The notes beneath the pieces are model-generated. The model was not told the DNA's origin and did not search any database. It saw only the letters and a list, made by a program, of their open reading frames with translations. DNA of 64,000 nucleotides from Patagioenas fasciata (taxonomy: Eukaryota > Chordata > Aves > Columbiformes > Columbidae): the NCBI RefSeq assembly GCF_037038585.1, contig NC_092522.1, forward strand, positions 47,839,661 through 47,903,660. Reading direction: 5' to 3'. The translations under genes were made by a program, and so were the position numbers. Of the stretch, positions 1 through 13,250 are shown piece after piece (the first letter of the stretch is position 1; each line of letters begins with the position of its first letter).

Positions 1-2275
1 CCCTTGTCCTACTGTTGGTTGTCAGAAGAACCCGAAGGAGACATTTCTCATGTGCTTGGGAATGAAATAGGGAATTGCCAAACCTAGGTCTGTTCTGCTC
101 TGGGAAAGAAAAGGGTCAGTGATATTTTGATGTTGAACCAATAAAATGTTCAGGATATTGTTGAGCCCAAAATGAGTTGGAGAAGATTCTGAAAGGATTC
201 AGTAAGGAGTTTCTGTAGAAAGCAAGCTGGATTGGAATGATCAAGGGTGCTGCTAGAAGGATGTTAAGCTAAACAAGAACAGAGTAGGTCAGCAGGACTC
301 AGTGACTGCCTGCCATGTATACTGGTACCAGACAGCAAGGGCATTACAGATGGGTAGCAGGCTGCCTCAGTTCATCCCTCTACAAGCATCATCTTGTTCT
401 TCATAGAGTGAGGTCAGGGCTGGAAAAAGAGCTGGCTTTGCTCCTCACTGACCTCCCCAGGGACCTCACATGAAGAGTAAATAACAGTGGGTTTACTATG
501 AAGCCTGCATGGACACTGAGTCCAATTTTGTGCTGTCAACTATGCCATAGAGAAATGAGCACTGACCTTTCAGTCTGATCCCACTGTCATCCCAAATTTG
601 ACCCAGATGACTAAAGCCAAGAAACACAGTTATTTGTGAGCTGAAGGTCAGAATAAAGAGGCATCTGTCAGTGGCCAGAAATCACTGCTCAACAAGCGTC
701 TTGTGGTGCTATTATCTGAAGAGTTCCCGACACAGTCATGCATCAGCTGCTGACGCTGATCCATGACCAGGAGCATTTCAACACCCTTGAATTTGAAGGC
801 AGACGTGACTTCTCCAAGCATGAAAAAGAGTAGTGTCATTTTCCCATTGAAGTTAAATCTTCCCCTAGGACTCTCCTACGCAATTACAATGCAGAACAGT
901 GGCTTAAATTGCACAATGTGGATTTGGCAGGTTACCAAATCCCAGGACTGTGGAATTAATAGGTTGTTTTTTCAGCATAATACTGAAATAGACAAAGTGA
1001 TTGATTGAACCAAAACACTTCAAGTTTATGTCATGTGCCTCTTCTGCAAGGCAGGTAAGGGTGGATTGGAGTTGCTAGGAGAAGTTGGATGTCAAATGTT
1101 CCAAGTTCCATAAGCCAAATCCAGTAATGAACTGTTTAAGATTTCAACTCCTGCATGTACTTCAGAATTTTTAAAATTTTCTTTACCTCTTGTAATTATT
1201 TTGTCATAGAAGACTCCAAAATATCATGTTTGGGAAGGAGAAAAAAAAAAAAAAAAGCTCATGAACTTCATGTAAATTGAAACTGTATGAGAGAGTATTT
1301 TTTTCGTTTCCCTTCATTAAAGAAAAACCATCCTACCATCAAGTTTTATTAAATAAAGAAAAATGTTTGAGCACATCTACTATTCCCTCATCCTGATTCA
1401 AAACATTACTTGATAGAGCAGAAGTAATAGCCACTAAGGCTGACTAGAAGTGTGTAGTTTTCTTTCAGAAATGGCTGATCCAGGGGAACCAAAGTGGTTT
1501 CTGGCCCTTCTGCTCATCCTGCCAAACCTTCTCATATAAAGTAGCACAGTCAAGCCTGTTCCCTGTCCATAACACCCCCATCCCAAGGCAGCCAGCTCCT
1601 GCACAGCTTATGTCTTTTGTGCAGCCAGCAGTGCCCAGACCACAGGGGATTTCAGCATTGTTTCAGAGACATCTGCACTAAACATTGTCATTTTCCAGAG
1701 CAAAAATACCACCCAGCAACAGTTCTCTCTGAACGTGGGCATGTTAAGGAACCTTGAAGGTTTCCTACACAATAGCCAAGGAGGGCTCAGAAGCACAAAT
1801 AGTCCCAGAACTGGTGAACTTTTAAATCAAACCTAAATGGCTAATGCAAGCTAGTTATAATAAATATAGAGAAGCTGCTGTGTAGGATGTCCTGCCTGTG
1901 CAATTGTCTTCTGCTAGAAAATGATAAATTCCATTTGTGTCATTTGTAATGGTGAAATTATTCCATGCAGCAAAGTACTGAAATGTCATCTAGTTGTGTT
2001 CCTGCAAACTTTAAGTTCCGATTCAATTACACTATTTCAGGAGGAGGCAGCATTTTCAATGTTATCATCATGTCATTCATGGAGAACTATTCAGCTATTA
2101 AGACCAAAAACTATTTCCCATCTATAACAGCTGACTCTTAACAAACAAATGTGGAAAAAGAAGTATATTTGTTATCTGGATAAAAAGGTAATGACAAGTA
2201 CATCTAGATTCCTGCCTCCTCAACTGAGTCATAAGCAGAAGAAATAAATCTGATCCTTGAAACATTACATACACC

Positions 2276-2305
2276 AAAAAAAAAAAAAAAAAAGAGAGAG
2301 AGAGA
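2276..2305. repeat. Poly-A plus (GA)n
   Basis: An uninterrupted run of 18 A at 2276-2293 passes directly into GAGAGAGAGAGA and then GAAAAGA. It could be a retroposon tail, but no body upstream was recognised. Confidence 0.85.
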
Positions 2306-3331
2306 AAAGAAACACAAAACATCACCCCACACACATCCATTAGGAATAAAGGTATCAAAATGCAGATCAGAGATTTACTAGAGGGCACATTAAACAGAAA
2401 GCTCAAACAACACAACTAGATAAGGAAGACCTGGGCAGCAGGAGACGGCCACATCATCAGGGAACCTCTGTGTGAGGTTATCTCCTCCTAGGATAAAGGG
2501 AGAGCAGTTGACTCTGCCAACACCAGGAGACAGAAAAGGTTTTAGAAGAACATGGAAGTGAATTTGCCAGACACAAGCTCAGTCATTGCTCAGCAGTATG
2601 TCCTGAGGTCTCATAAGCAAGCAACCATGAAATGCATGCCATTTCTGCTAGCCTGGTGCAACTCAAATGTTCAGCCAGACAGAAGTCAACATTGCACTGT
2701 GTCACCCAGCCTCTCCCAGCACTGGCAACAGAGGACATCTTGCGTGAGTTGCCATGTACCACTCCAGCTCTACTACCTGCTGCTTCTGATACTCCCATCT
2801 GACGGGACACGTGTGCTTTCTCCTCACCTTTGCACCTCCCTGCTGAAGAGCAACCTCATCCTCATGTCAGGCACCTCTCAAAATGGACACAGACTTCGAA
2901 GCAGCCAGCCAAGATGTGTGCAGCACTAGGCCCACAGTCTAACTAAGACAAGACAACAAAGCGTATCACCATGAACACGGTGGTCTCTAAAGGAGAAATC
3001 CAACTCCTAGATGTTCACCTGTGTGCCTTGCCAAACTCAGGGTAGCAGAGTGCATCCAGCTGTTGTCCAAACATGGGCAAGAGATGGAGGGTCTTCCACA
3101 TTTAGATACTGTCTGTGCAGAAGCAAGGACCGGAAATGTAAGAGATATTTTTATCTTTCTGAGCACCATCCTGTGCTTCTAGAATTAAAGTTTGTGCTGG
3201 GATACAACATGCTCAGGTAACTGCTGATAAAAACACAGATATCAAGGGTAATGGGACCCGTTTCTCCACACAGGCTCTGTTCAATTACTGTCTAGTAACA
3301 AACTGAACAGCTTTAACCGTATCAGTCCAGA

Positions 3332-3362
<31 letters not shown>
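3332..3362. repeat. (AT)n (CA)n compound microsatellite
   Basis: About 11 AT units (3332-3354) run into four CA units (3355-3362). Such tracts are usually length-polymorphic. Confidence 0.95.
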
Positions 3363-6300
3363 TAGATACAGACTGTATATGGTTATTACCTTACCACCTC
3401 TCTGGGTCAAAATTCCCTTGCCTCTGGCTGCTGTGCAACTTCAGCCATCAGAGCACTCTAAGTCTCCTGCAAAAAGTGTCACAGCATCAGGGGCCTCAGA
3501 GAGGCCAAACAAGCTGACCTTCAAGAGAAGCTATTACGGTGGGCTCTGCTGAGGAGAGAAACCCCATAGAAAATGGTGCAGAGACACGATTTCCAAGTAT
3601 CCCAGGCACTTAGCATAGCAAGAACAAACAAGCAAACAAAAAGTCCCTTTGCCCTACCACAGAAATTAGATTATTTCGTTTGACAATCTACTTAACTTAC
3701 TGCTCTTACACATTTCAACTGATGCGCTGAGTCACCACCATGGCTTGCCATCAGTGCCTATAATAAGCAAAAATATGTTTTCAAGAGCAACAAAGCATCT
3801 GGTTGTATGAGCAGGAATGAGATTTTTTTTCCTCTCGTCTTTGAAAGCAGTAACATAATTCTTCCATGCCAGACTCTCCTTTCACTAGGAAAAAGTTCTT
3901 GGATTTCAACAAATGGAAGCTAACAGGTATATACCTACACTTCTTACAAGTTCGTACTAAAATCCCACTTTTTAATGAATCCAGAATACACTTTCTCAGA
4001 GTGCCAGGAGACAATCTAATTCATTAATAATAGTGACATCCTAGCAACATATAACATTTACATGGTAGCTACGTAGGTATGTACCTATCAGACAGAACGT
4101 TGCTTATAAATATACAAAAAAGAAATGCATATACTGTTTCTTTAAGACAAAAAGATGCTGTGTCCACATTTCTGGCAGTCACATATGCACACATTCCATG
4201 TGAGACAGGGAGCTTACCTGGCAAGGTGTTTTACAAACACAAGCACAGCAACTTACCTTTGTCACAAAAGTGCATGTGGCCATAGCGATTTGAATATAGT
4301 AACTTTCAAGCTTCTCAATTACAAGTACCAACATACACAAAAAAAGTGATCTCTATCATCTAATGCGCTTGAAGTCAACTGCGAAAAACGGTGGCTCTAA
4401 TTACTGACTCACAACCTTGAAAACTTGATGGCAACTTTCACCACAGGACAAGAGCAAAGTGTTAGTCAGAAAGGCAGGTATCGATTGCAACTCCTAGGAA
4501 ATAAGCTACCCTAGAATCTGAAAATAAGGGGGCCTTTTCTGATGGAAAGGACATTTACCATCAGCACCCAGTGGCTGTGGATCTTTGGAGGTCTCTAGCC
4601 AAACACAGCCCACAGCGGTTTGCCCAGCAAGGTGCAGCAGTATCACACCTCCTTGCTAGAGGCATTCAGAAGGTGCTCACGTCTGACTCTGAGGGTGTGG
4701 AACTCTCACCCACTCTGGTAATGTTACCTTTTATGAATGCATACCTTCCATCCATCACTTATGTTGTTTGACTGTCTCCTCCCCCACCTTGTCTTGAGCA
4801 GCTTCTAGGAAATACATTTGGATGAGATGGGTAAGCAGGCAGGAATTCACTTCTCAGTAACAAAATTATCCCAAATAATTTGAGTTCCATTACAGAAAAG
4901 ACTGCAAGTTTTCAGCTACCACTTTTCAAAACCAAAATTACATACTGACACAGAACCCTGCGGTATAGCTAAAGAAAGTGGTATCTGTCAGACTTCCATG
5001 GCACTGGATCCTTATCAGGTTTGCTTTTCAAGCCAGTTTTATGTACTGGTGTTGACCATGTTTAATTTTATGTGCTGGCTGCTCTGATATGCACTGTAGC
5101 ACAAGCACTCAATGAGATGGTGTATTTTGGATACCATTACCTTCTTCATTTCACGTTGTCAGCAGGTAATTGTGTGGGGTCATTATAAGTATTGGAGGGC
5201 AGGTTAAGAGCCTAAAGAACCCACCTGTGTTCTGAAAGCAGCTCCTGCTCACAACTGCAGGAAGGGAGGGAATAAAGGCTGTCCTCAAGGAAGATCTTTA
5301 CACTCCCTGAAAAGAGCCAGGAAGAAAAATATGATATGTAAAATATCATCATCCCTGTCTGACATTTCTGGTGAGTCTCAAAGGCAAACAGGAAATAATA
5401 CTGCTACCCAAAACATCATTTTTAAATCAAAGTTGCCAGTTATTGCAGCATTTATCTGGAACCCACCTGTAGTCCTCGAAAGACTGTTTGCGCCAGCTAC
5501 TTGACATTATCAACTTGTGTTATTTGCTGCCTCACCTTTCCAGGCTGTTCTTACACACAGTCTGCTTTTCCAAAACTCATTAAGTTCAGCAAAGACCTAC
5601 AGTCCTGTGTAAATCTTGCAATCAAGCCAAGCTGCTAAGGGAATACAAAGATATTTGAACCATCTCAGACTTGTGATTCCTCGCTGCAAAGGTCTCTCCT
5701 CATTGTCAAGCTGTGAGAAAATGAATGATTTTTTTAAATAACATAGACCATACTACTTACAACTGGCCAATTTTTTATAAATATGTTGCAATCATAAGTA
5801 CTCTCTAGCTACACGGGGAGACAATCCTCAGCAAAAGTTAGCTCAAGGCTCATGATTTGACTTTCCCCAATTTCCTCTAAACTGTGCCTGTTGTTTAGAT
5901 TAATCCCCAGTACAGATTGTCTGACACGTTACTGGACACTGTGCATCTGTCTAGGAAGTTGCAAGACTGCTGCTACATTATCAGACAGGTTGATATTAAC
6001 AGCAGATACCAAATAATACTGTATAGCTCCTGCAATGTAGTAACTTTCTGGAGGGGAACGACTTAAAGTAGATTCCTCCAGTTCAATATCAATCTCCTGC
6101 CTTTTTTTCTTTTTTTTTTGCATACGGACAGTTAAGTAAACAAGTGTTTGGTGGTTTACCTCTAGAACTGATTAAAAATAAAAAAAAACTCAAGAGAAAA
6201 AAAAAAAACACAAACAAACAAAGAAAACCCACAACCCCCACAAACCACCAACCTGCCAGCCAGTGAACTTAGTTACCAAAAAACTCCTGCAGGTTGTCAC

Positions 6301-9300
6301 ACATGGGACAATGAAAGCCTCCTAATAAAAAGCCTGAGAGGCCAGGGAGGAAGTACTTCTCTTTCCAGCATTGGGAAATGTTATTTTAAAAAGGTAAGGT
6401 ATAAATTACTAAGTTTCAGGTTACTTCCTACAACTAAAGAAGTGCAGTTCAAAAGTTCTCTCACTTCTAAGTTGTGCCTCAACTAATAGACTAGTTACCA
6501 GAGAGCTAAGACTTCAAAAATTTTGGTTGTTTCATTCTTTACCACATCCTTATCTTTCTCATCAAAACATGAAAGAAGAGAGGATGAGCATTGAAGGAAT
6601 TAAATTCTGTACCTTGTCCTTCATCAGCGAAACTAGACCACTAATAAGTTTTGACTTTCAGTGGATGTGGGTCTCACATTATGCTTCCAAATGAACTTAA
6701 TAGATAAGGCAGCTACATTATTTTGAATTTTTCCTTCACTGGGGACAACAGTGTACTGGCAGCAGCCTAAACATAACTTGGATCCCTCTAATGATCAGAG
6801 AAAGGCACTCGAGTGCTAGTCAGAAGTTGCTCTGTGCAGTCAGAGGAAAGGCAGGTCACTATTGGACATGGCATTAGGGCATCCACTTGCATGGGGGACA
6901 CAGCAGAGGCATCTCATCCTACTCAGCATCGCAGTTCAGACATAACCCTTCTTATACATCTCGCAGGAGAAGCTGGGGGTCTGACTGAACATCTTTTAAT
7001 CTTCTCTTGGGACACCAGTGTGATAATGAGTGGGGGGGTGGTTTTAGAACACTAACTGAGCTCTTCAGAGACTGTGCTTGTGCTAAGACTGCTAAAACCA
7101 TAGCATAGGTGGCCCTATCAGCACTCAGCAGCAGATTAGGTGGCAGCTGAGTAGCTGGCTGATGGATAGCAAATGCTTAATGAGGCAGTTAAACATCCAA
7201 GGCAATTAAGCACCTCAGAAGAGCTGAGCCTAAGCTTAGTGTAACCCAGCTGATTTTGCTTGAGGGAAGTTTGCATTATCAACCAGTCAAGGAGAGCAAG
7301 GGGGATGGTAACCTCTAGCAGTAGAGAAAAGGCAGAAGCATGCACAGTGGTGAGCATTTGGGGCAAGGTACAGATTCAGGTACCTCTAGAGAAGGACACC
7401 TCTCCACAGCCTCAGCTCAAAAATGGCTGGCATCTTGGCTTTCTCAAGCTGAATTGATTAGAGAAGGATTGCCTGAGCATTTTCACCAGCAGAGCTGGAG
7501 TGTGGGCAAACTGGGATACTATCATCAACAAAGCAAACAAGTTTGTTTGGCAGACACCTTCAGGCCAAATCTTAACAGCTCTTTCAGCCCACTGCATCCA
7601 GAAGAAGTGAGGGTTCATGCCCATACTGAGCTGAGAGTCACCACGCTCAGCAGAGAAGTGCTGTGGTTTTACCTCCCATTCCCTGCCCTCTCAGAGAGAA
7701 CAGGCTGTAGCTTAACAACAACTTCTCAGTGCCTCGTAAAGTCCATTAGAAAATTACATTTATATGACTGCCCCCATGTAACTTGTCTAGGTTTGAGCAG
7801 TTCCTGAAGGATTTTGCTCCATAGGAAAGGCTTATTTCCCATGAAAGAGCAGGCGTAAATCTATTTGCACTAAATCACATTTGTTTAAATGCCAAAATGA
7901 TTATACATATCGTTAAAACAATATTAGGATTTCATAGATACCATGGCTGCAGTTCAGCCCCTGCCAGTAAACTGGGCTAACTGGAAACATACACACCACC
8001 CTTTGAGAATAAATAAATAAATAAACAAACCACCACACACAAAAACACACCACAAATCGCTTTTACCTTCAGGTTTCAATTTTAAATCCTCCACAGGTGA
8101 TTTCAATAAAAATCTACCTTAACTAAAAGCAATTACTACACACAAACTGTGAATCTTACAAGCCTTGCCCTCACTCTTGATACCAAGAGGAAGTTTACTC
8201 TAAGATGCCAAGCAGCCATATCTAGCTTTTTAAACCTTACAGGTCATACCTGCCATTTTTCCCATATTTACCCTACAGTAAAACCATGAGGTCAGTAAGA
8301 CTCCAGGTCACTTCATGGTGTTTAGATCCACAGAAGGAGAGACTTTGTCCTAAGGTTTCAAAGACAACAAATCAATGAAAAAAAAGTCAACTTTTAAGCC
8401 TGCACTACTCAGCGATGTTATCCAAGCTAGCTGCTCTATATCTTGGCCCAAAAGCTTATGCTCTGTACTAAACATATCCTTCCTGCAAGGTAGTGTTTCA
8501 GAGTGCCTTCCTGTTGCTGGAATGGTGGCCCTGGGGAGAAATTTAGCATTCTTGCAAGCTACAATCGTTCAAACATTTTAAGGAATAGGTTTTCTTGAGT
8601 GTTAAGCAGGTACAAAAGTACTTACACGAGAATGGGGCCCAAGACAAAATGAATCCCCGCAGAGAGCCTAAACTATGTTGTTAACCTTTCTGCAGCATTC
8701 AGAAATCTAAAATGTGCTGACCTTACATGGCATCTCCAGATCCAGAGCAAGGATGGCACGTTGAGAGCCAGAGAGATCTGGCTTGTCCCTGGTCTTGCAC
8801 AGGAGGCAAGAACCAGATTTGTCATCACCTCCCCCGCTGACAGGCTCACAGTTGTGCATAGTATCACCCTTTTTCCAGGACTGAGACCTTTGCTAGAGAC
8901 AAGCAAATGCTGTAAGGATTTCAGCCTGATCACAGAGAGGTAGCCAATAAGTAGGTTACTTATTTCTTCCTTTAGTTTCTTTTAGTCTATAGAATTTATG
9001 ACTTTTGTTTTATTTTAGGGTACACTGTAGTGCAGCCAAAGGCTCTGCCAAGGTGGAGAAAGCAAACCTGTTACATTTCTTGAGGGTGATCAGCACAGCA
9101 CAGGTGGTCAGGTAAGAATTATTATACCAGCTAAACAGGGTTGGGCAGTGGTAAACACATGTTTTGTATTATAGGTGAAGGTGGAATTCAGCAAATATAG
9201 TTTATGAGAAACATCTGCAGGAACCTGATAATAAAAATCATTAATATTGTCAAAACAGATGGGGTGTTCTTGGGTTCATCACTCCCCCTAGATATTGTAG

Positions 9301-9702
9301 CTATATTACCAGATGTCTTCATAAATTTTTATAATATTCATTACTCCTAACATAGATTCGTGGAGCTGTATTTCATGAAATATTTTAATACAGCAAAAAA
9401 ATAACCTCATAGATACACCCAACACTTTGTTGTAATTTATACTGACAGTTAGAAGATCACATTCAGACTAAAATTCAGCAACAGCCAAGATAATACCAGC
9501 CACCTCACAAACCACAGGAAAAAGATGCACCTTAACCATTACTATTTCTGAAGAAAAATGTCTTTGAAGAAAAGGAAGACTCTCATAGAACATTGGTTGA
9601 CTCCTGCTCAACACAGGCACAGTTCCACAACAGAAGCCATAGGGAAAAGCAGCACTTCTCTAAGATAATCTTGAAGCAACAGATTTTAAATATTCTTTTT
9701 CT

Positions 9703-9717
9703 CCCCCCCCCCCCCCC
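9703..9717. repeat. Poly-C run
   Basis: Fifteen C in a row following a pyrimidine stretch (ATTCTTTTTCT). This is an unusual homopolymer in this AT-rich context and its length may also be affected by sequencing error. Confidence 0.9.
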
Positions 9718-9867
9718 TCATTATTTTTAAGAGAGACAAAAAAGCAACACAGGCTACTTAGTACAAAAATGATTTGAAATTAGGGGATACATTTTCTCTC
9801 TTCCTGACTTGGACATAAGTTCTGTGTGTGACCTGAAGTAGCTTCCCTGATCATCGCCTCATTTTTA

Positions 9868-10325
9868 CATAATCACAGAAAAACATATGCTGACCCTTTG
9901 GAGATCTTGCAGTTCAACCTCCCATTCAAATCAAGGATAGCTTCAAAGTCAGACCATGTTGTACAGGGCTTGGTTTAGTTGAGTTTTGAAAGTTCCCAGG
10001 GACTGAGAGCCCTTCAAGAGTATGTTCTAGTGCTTAAGAAGTTCATCACAATAGAAGTGGTTACCTCCAAACAAAATTTTCCCTTTTGCAGTTTGTGACA
10101 ATTGCTTCTTGTCCTTTTGCTCCACACCTTTGAGAAGAGCTGGGCTGCATCCCCTCTACAATAGCCCATCAGGTAGTAGAAGACAGCGAATTAGCCCCTT
10201 TTCTCTCAACCTCTCCCAGTACAGCCCATGCTATGACTCGCTGACCACTGTAGCCACACTCTGCTGGGCTCTTTCCAGTTTGTGGATCTCTGCCTTGAAC
10301 TGGCATGGGGAGACTGTAGTAGACT
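9868..10325 (-). mobile_element. CR1 LINE fragment, old, 5'-truncated
   Basis: Read on the plus strand it is the reverse complement of a CR1 3' end. It starts with AATCACAGAAAAACAT and GTTCAACCTCCC, then has the degenerate block around AAGAAGTTCATCACAA, then CAGTTTGTGACAATTGCTTCTTGTCC and further blocks such as CTGGGCTCTTTCCAG. Many substitutions compared with the family show an old copy. No intact reading frame remains. The left end, with the truncated 3' terminal repeat, is better defined than the right. Confidence 0.8.
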
Positions 10326-13019
10326 TAGTAGTCCATTAGCTCTACTGGGCTATGCAAGAGAATTTAAACTGGACAAATTTAGCAAGGGCCCAAAAAGTCT
10401 GAAGTCTTTGTAGGCAAAGGCCTCATTAAACATGCTCAATCACCACATTCATTTGCCACAAGTAGCATCCTCTAACACTCACATAATTTAGTGGGTGTGA
10501 TGAAAAAAATCAGTCTGGCTTGCTGGTCAGCTCTCAGAGCAACACAACTGAACCTGCACTGGAACAAGTGGTCTTAAATGTGATGCACTGAACTCAAGGC
10601 CTGTTTAACAGACTCTATTCGTGATACAGTGGGTACATGTATGAGTCATCTATTTCTATGGCCACTTTTTTTTTTCTTCTTGAATAAGATTTAATCAAGA
10701 TGCTCTTTACCAATAGATGGCAAGCACTGTGACTAGAAATCCCCCTCAATTTCACTACCAACAAGCCAAGCTAGAACCCAGATGTAGTTATACTATTTTT
10801 GAACAGCAAACTTGCTTAGAGCTAATAAAATGGCAGTGGTTCACACAGGGCTGAAACAGATTTCCATCACTTGCGTAATTAACCACACTCTGGAGTTTAT
10901 GCAAAACACAGATATTTAAGCAGCAGTTTCTATGACTACCATCAGTCTCCTCATTATCTCTGAAAGACTAGCCCAGAGATTCTCTTTAATAGGCACTAAG
11001 AAGGGAAAGTCACAATGGCACACTACGACTTGGAATATGATGGGTGTTAGAAGTACAATTAGTCATTTCTCAAGAACACTGCTTTCAAGACCTTCTGTAT
11101 GTTGGCCAAGTATATTTGTGCTTTTGGCTTACAACCTGTCATTCAAAAACCTGCAAAACCTTTTCAGAGAGCAAAAAGGGAGCAGAATCCAGGGCTACAG
11201 CCTGAAAATGGTTCAGTACATTGTGTGCCCTTATCTCCCCCAGCTCTATTGCTCAGGCCACAGCACAGAGAGGGAAGATGAGCAAACCGAAGACTTAACA
11301 TGCAAGACTCTACTTACAAAGACCTTTAATTTTATTATAGTAAGTTTAGGGAAGCATCTGGAGATGACAGAAGAGATATCCTTTAAGAATTAGAGGACCA
11401 TGAAATTATTAATTTATCTGTATCAATTTTGCTTTTATGTCTGCAACTGCGACAAGAGGGAGTTGGTTCCAAGGGTCCAGGAGAATCATTCTCTGTAGAG
11501 CCAACTAAAAATGTATCTTCCTTATCCCTGGGAAAACCTCTGGACTTCAAACTCTGGTTTCATTCCAAAAACAGACTGGAAAGCAAATATCTCGGAAACC
11601 CTCTCAAAAGGCAGGAACAATTTTGTTCCAATGTTATTGAAAAGACTACACGAGTGCTTTAATCATTTTGGTTTCGATACAGAATTTTAGAAATCAGAAC
11701 ATGTTCCAAACATCCAGAGTAATTCAACAAAATCACACGAGAAGCCACCTAGTGCATTTTTTTTCCCCTCGAGTCCTAGTTTCATGGCCAAAGCACCAGA
11801 CAGGCCTGGAAAGCATGGGTGAGCACTGATCTGTGCCCAAATTCTGGGTCAGACTCTGGCCAAGTCTTCGGTTCTCCATGCAGCTGAATTTGGAAGTCTC
11901 AGGAGAAGCTCCTCTGTTTTGCACCAAGGAGAGAATCGTAGTTCATGGATGATAAGTACTAAATGCAAAATAGTTCAGGACATAATTGCACTTACCAACC
12001 AACTAAAAGGCTCCTAAAGTCTGAAAGGGAAAGTAGTGGCATTGCCAAGTACTGACAAGAAACTATGGGTTCCTTCTCTTCTGTAATTGGTAGAAATTCA
12101 CAGGAGACTAACTCTCATTAAACTAGTTGTAGTCATTCTATAGCTGGTTAAAAAAAATACACATAAAAACCCCACAAACAACAAAAACTACCAACCACAA
12201 AACCACCATACTCCCCACAAATCCCAGAATAATAGTTCTTTAAGATTTTTAGAGCAGTTGTACATTTTGGAGAGTTTAGAAGTCCTACAGGAACTTCATA
12301 ATGGCTTGAAACAGTCATAGCTTACATAATTGGACATTAAATACAGTTTTGTAGCAGCTAGTTTAGTGTAGTCACAGTTGTACAGAACTATAACAGCATT
12401 TAAACCTCATCAGAATGCTGTCCTGTTGTGCTTGAGACTTAATTCTCTCAGCTCCCTGGGAAAAATATTTCCCCTTGCTCTGCATATGTCAAGGCAGAAA
12501 TGAATTTCTAGGGCAAGTCTTTCTTCTAGGTCATTAACTACATAAAGAACAATAGAGTTTTCTTATGTAAGGGAGCCCCTCTGCCCCAAACACTGATACA
12601 AAGATACTGGCTGTAATGTAAGACACCCAGTCTCCCAAAAGAATATGCAAAGCAAAGACCTGGTCTCAAACCTTCAGTAACCTAGATGAGTTAGTTGAAA
12701 GTTCAGCTATCTCTTAAATTTCCCTGCACCTAGGGATGAAATTGATGCTTACAATAATCAGCTGTGGAGGCCAAGAGACAGTGCTTGCTGTAGCAAATCC
12801 CAGATTTGGCACATTCAGTCTTCCCAGCAGCAACACAGCCACTGTAGCTGCGAGAACCATGGACAAGTGATGGCAACCACACACTCCCAGCTTAAACTTT
12901 TGTGTGGAGATAGTTATCTTTGTACCTACGTGGAAGATCTGAGGGATTTTCTTGAGGTTGTTGTGTGGATGGGTTTCTATTAGATGGAGATTCATTTCTG
13001 AACTAGCCAAAGGAATCTC
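10326..13019. other. Intergenic, no gene recognised
   Basis: AT-rich non-coding sequence. It has one A/C-rich tract around 12150-12220. The open frame of 153 codons at 10932-11393 (plus) has no recognisable domain and is treated as chance. Confidence 0.65.
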
Positions 13020-13250
13020 AAGGCCAGCTCGAAGGCTGAAAAACAGCACCGAGACTCGGGCACGTAGACAGCTCGTGAACATGGACAATATCCAATCAGC
13101 TAATGCATGCTTGGAGCACGGACGCATGATCAGGAAATAACTGCATATATAAGGAGGCTTGTTTCTGTAATAAATGGCTTTGCTTGAATTCATATTGGAT
13201 TGTGTGGAGTCATGATTTTCCACCCTCATATACCTTTTTCCCAACAGCAG
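13020..13250 (+). mobile_element. Probable solo LTR fragment of an endogenous retrovirus
   Basis: The segment has the order of a retroviral LTR promoter. A CCAATCAG box (13092-13099) is followed about 50 bases later by TATATAA (13146-13152) and then by AATAAA (13169-13174). After that comes TGGCTTTGCTTGAATTCATA and TTGGATTGTGTGGAGTC, resembling avian LTR R-U5 sequence. TATA and AATAAA are only about 20 bases apart, as in short avian LTRs. No adjoining gag, pol or env coding sequence, primer-binding site or second LTR was found, so it is solo or a fragment. Ends and target-site duplication could not be fixed. Confidence 0.5.
13092..13174 (+). promoter_or_regulatory. CCAAT, TATA and AATAAA of the LTR-like segment
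   Basis: CCAATCAG, TATATAAGGAGG and AATAAATGG occur in that order within 83 bases. Together they could still start and end a short transcript. Present-day activity is unknown. Confidence 0.45.

Larger units (their letters stand above)
1..9867. other. Intergenic, no gene recognised
   Basis: Ordinary AT-rich non-coding DNA. Open frames are short, lack family signatures and overlap one another on both strands. It holds an A-run with a GA repeat (2276-2305), an AT/CA microsatellite (3332-3362), A/C-rich tracts (about 6178-6250 and 8008-8060) and a 15-base C-run (9703-9717). No tRNA, snRNA or clear transposon was seen. Confidence 0.7.

Noticed and set aside
7340..7807. 155-codon open frame on the plus strand
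   Set aside because: It overlaps other open frames on both strands. It has no recognisable family, no splice context and no conserved motif.
10932..11393. 153-codon open frame on the plus strand
   Set aside because: No domain, overlapped by a second frame, and low-complexity neighbours. No support for coding.
12714..13244. 176-codon open frame on the minus strand
   Set aside because: It runs antisense across the LTR-like segment and the adjoining unique DNA. It shows no domain or composition of a real protein and is probably chance.
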